DNA of 64,000 bases from Blastococcus sp. TF02A-30 (lineage in GTDB: Bacteria; Actinomycetota; Actinomycetes; Mycobacteriales; Geodermatophilaceae), in contig NZ_QOHJ01000010.1 in assembly GCF_003319185.1 (NCBI RefSeq), forward strand, positions 1 to 64,000, written 5' to 3'. Below are positions 63,308-64,000 of this stretch, in pieces; the stretch's first letter is position 1; every line of letters starts with the position of its first letter. Position numbers and translations under genes: made by a program. The notes below the pieces were generated by a model. It was not told the DNA's origin. It saw only the letters and a program-made list of their open reading frames with translations, and searched no databases.

Positions 63308-63341
63308 CAGCCGCCGTACCACTCGACCGTCAGGAGCGCTC

Positions 63342-64000
63342 GTGCCCGCCGCCGTGGACCCCGAGATCGCCCTGCGCGAGCTCCTCGGCCGCATCGCCCC
63401 CGGGACCGCGCTGCGCGACGGCCTCGAGCGCATCCTCGCCGGGCGCACCGGCGCGCTGATCGTGCTGGGCTACGACCGCGTGGTCGAGTCCATCTGCACC
63501 GGCGGCTTCGCCCTCGACGTGGCCCTGTCCGCCACCCGGCTGCGCGAGCTGGCCAAGATGGACGGCGCGGTGATCGTCTCCTACGACGGCACCCGCATCG
63601 TCCGCGCCGGCGTGCACCTCATGCCCGACCCGGGCGTCCCCACCGAGGAGTCCGGCACCCGCCACCGCACCGCCGAGCGGGTCGCGATCCAGACCGGGTT
63701 CCCGGTCATCTCGGTCAGCCAGTCGATGCACATCATCAGCGTCTACGTCGCCGGGCGCCGCTACACCCTCGAGCACCCGACCACCATCCTGGCGCGCGCC
63801 AACCAGGCTCTGGCGGCGCTGGAGCGCTACAAGCTGCGCCTCGACGAGGTCGCCAGCACGCTGTCGGCCCTGGAGATCGAGGACCTGGTCACCGTCCGCG
63901 ACGCGATGAGCGTCAGCCAGCGGCTGGAGATGGTCCGGCGGATCGCCGACGAGATCGAGGGCTTCGTCGTCGAGCTGGGCACCGACGGCCGGCTGCTCGC
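63342..64000 (+). CDS. disA: Diadenylate cyclase DisA (partial, 3' end outside window)
   Basis: First 219 codons only. The DAC domain (about 15-140) has [17 protein letters not shown] DGA motif (here [12 protein letters not shown]) and RHR motif ([11 protein letters not shown]), the c-di-AMP synthesis signature; a helical linker follows ([28 protein letters not shown]). Senses DNA branches and makes c-di-AMP; radA precedes it. GTG start behind AGGAG at six bases; a GTG 12 bases on is an alternative. Confidence 0.95.
   Translation, partial: MPAAVDPEIALRELLGRIAPGTALRDGLERILAGRTGALIVLGYDRVVESICTGGFALDVALSATRLRELAKMDGAVIVSYDGTRIVRAGVHLMPDPGVPTEESGTRHRTAERVAIQTGFPVISVSQSMHIISVYVAGRRYTLEHPTTILARANQALAALERYKLRLDEVASTLSALEIEDLVTVRDAMSVSQRLEMVRRIADEIEGFVVELGTDGRLL

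Overview
The window is 64 kb of very GC-rich chromosomal DNA from an actinobacterium. Gene content and order point to Geodermatophilaceae (Blastococcus, Modestobacter or Geodermatophilus). The case rests on heavy GTG start use, many start/stop overlaps of the GTGA type, actinobacterial DUF families (2530, 3027, 2771, 3263, 4031, 5313, 6458), CarD, LpqE-like and DUF445 proteins, and two blocks whose order matches Mycobacterium tuberculosis. I saw no insertion sequence, prophage, CRISPR array or obvious foreign island; this is core chromosome.

Layout. 1-3.2 kb: TrmH methylase and a drug-type ABC exporter with its own TetR regulator. 3.2-9.4 kb: thioesterase, aldo/keto reductase, LigT phosphodiesterase, and a purine permease / MarR / MFS group. 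9.5-22.9 kb: the block DUF2530-DUF3027-MFS-DUF2771-Csp, then assorted small genes, and the XPB helicase with its partner protein; together with TrmH and MarR this resembles M. tuberculosis Rv0861c-Rv0881. 22.9-30.9 kb: a giant hairpin, a second SF2 helicase, a large LuxR/ATPase regulator and an M20 peptidase/HD pair. 31-37.8 kb: oxidoreductase, DUF72, groEL under two CIRCE operators, cold-shock gene, and a zinc-ribbon threonine synthase behind an S-box (SAM-I type) riboswitch. 37.8-49.3 kb: an ABC exporter whose ATPase is fused to an extracytoplasmic alpha/beta hydrolase, LytR_C/DUF3263 pair, RarD, CBS, dodecin, an ECF-like sigma factor, a second LuxR/ATPase regulator, and tRNA-Thr(UGU). 49.3-55.1 kb: universal stress protein, FetB-like permease, HtrA-type protease, DUF445. 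55.1-64 kb: rlmB-cysS-ispF-ispD-carD read leftward and lpqE-radA-disA read rightward, the M. tuberculosis Rv3579c-Rv3586 order; disA runs off the end.

Genes that work together: the ABC exporter/TetR unit is probably autoregulated through an operator over its -10 box; XPB and the helicase-associated protein are a DNA-repair pair; radA and disA link recombination intermediates to c-di-AMP; ispD/ispF are two MEP-pathway steps; groEL and csp are stress chaperone functions.

The most interesting signals are the SAM riboswitch on the threonine-synthase-like gene (its closing helix abuts the ribosome binding site), the hydrolase-TM-ABC ATPase fusion, two probable CTG start codons in CTGA overlaps, and a window-wide habit of placing a -10 hexamer only 6-8 bases before the start codon, which implies abundant leaderless transcripts. 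All functional names come from reading the sequence; no database search was possible.
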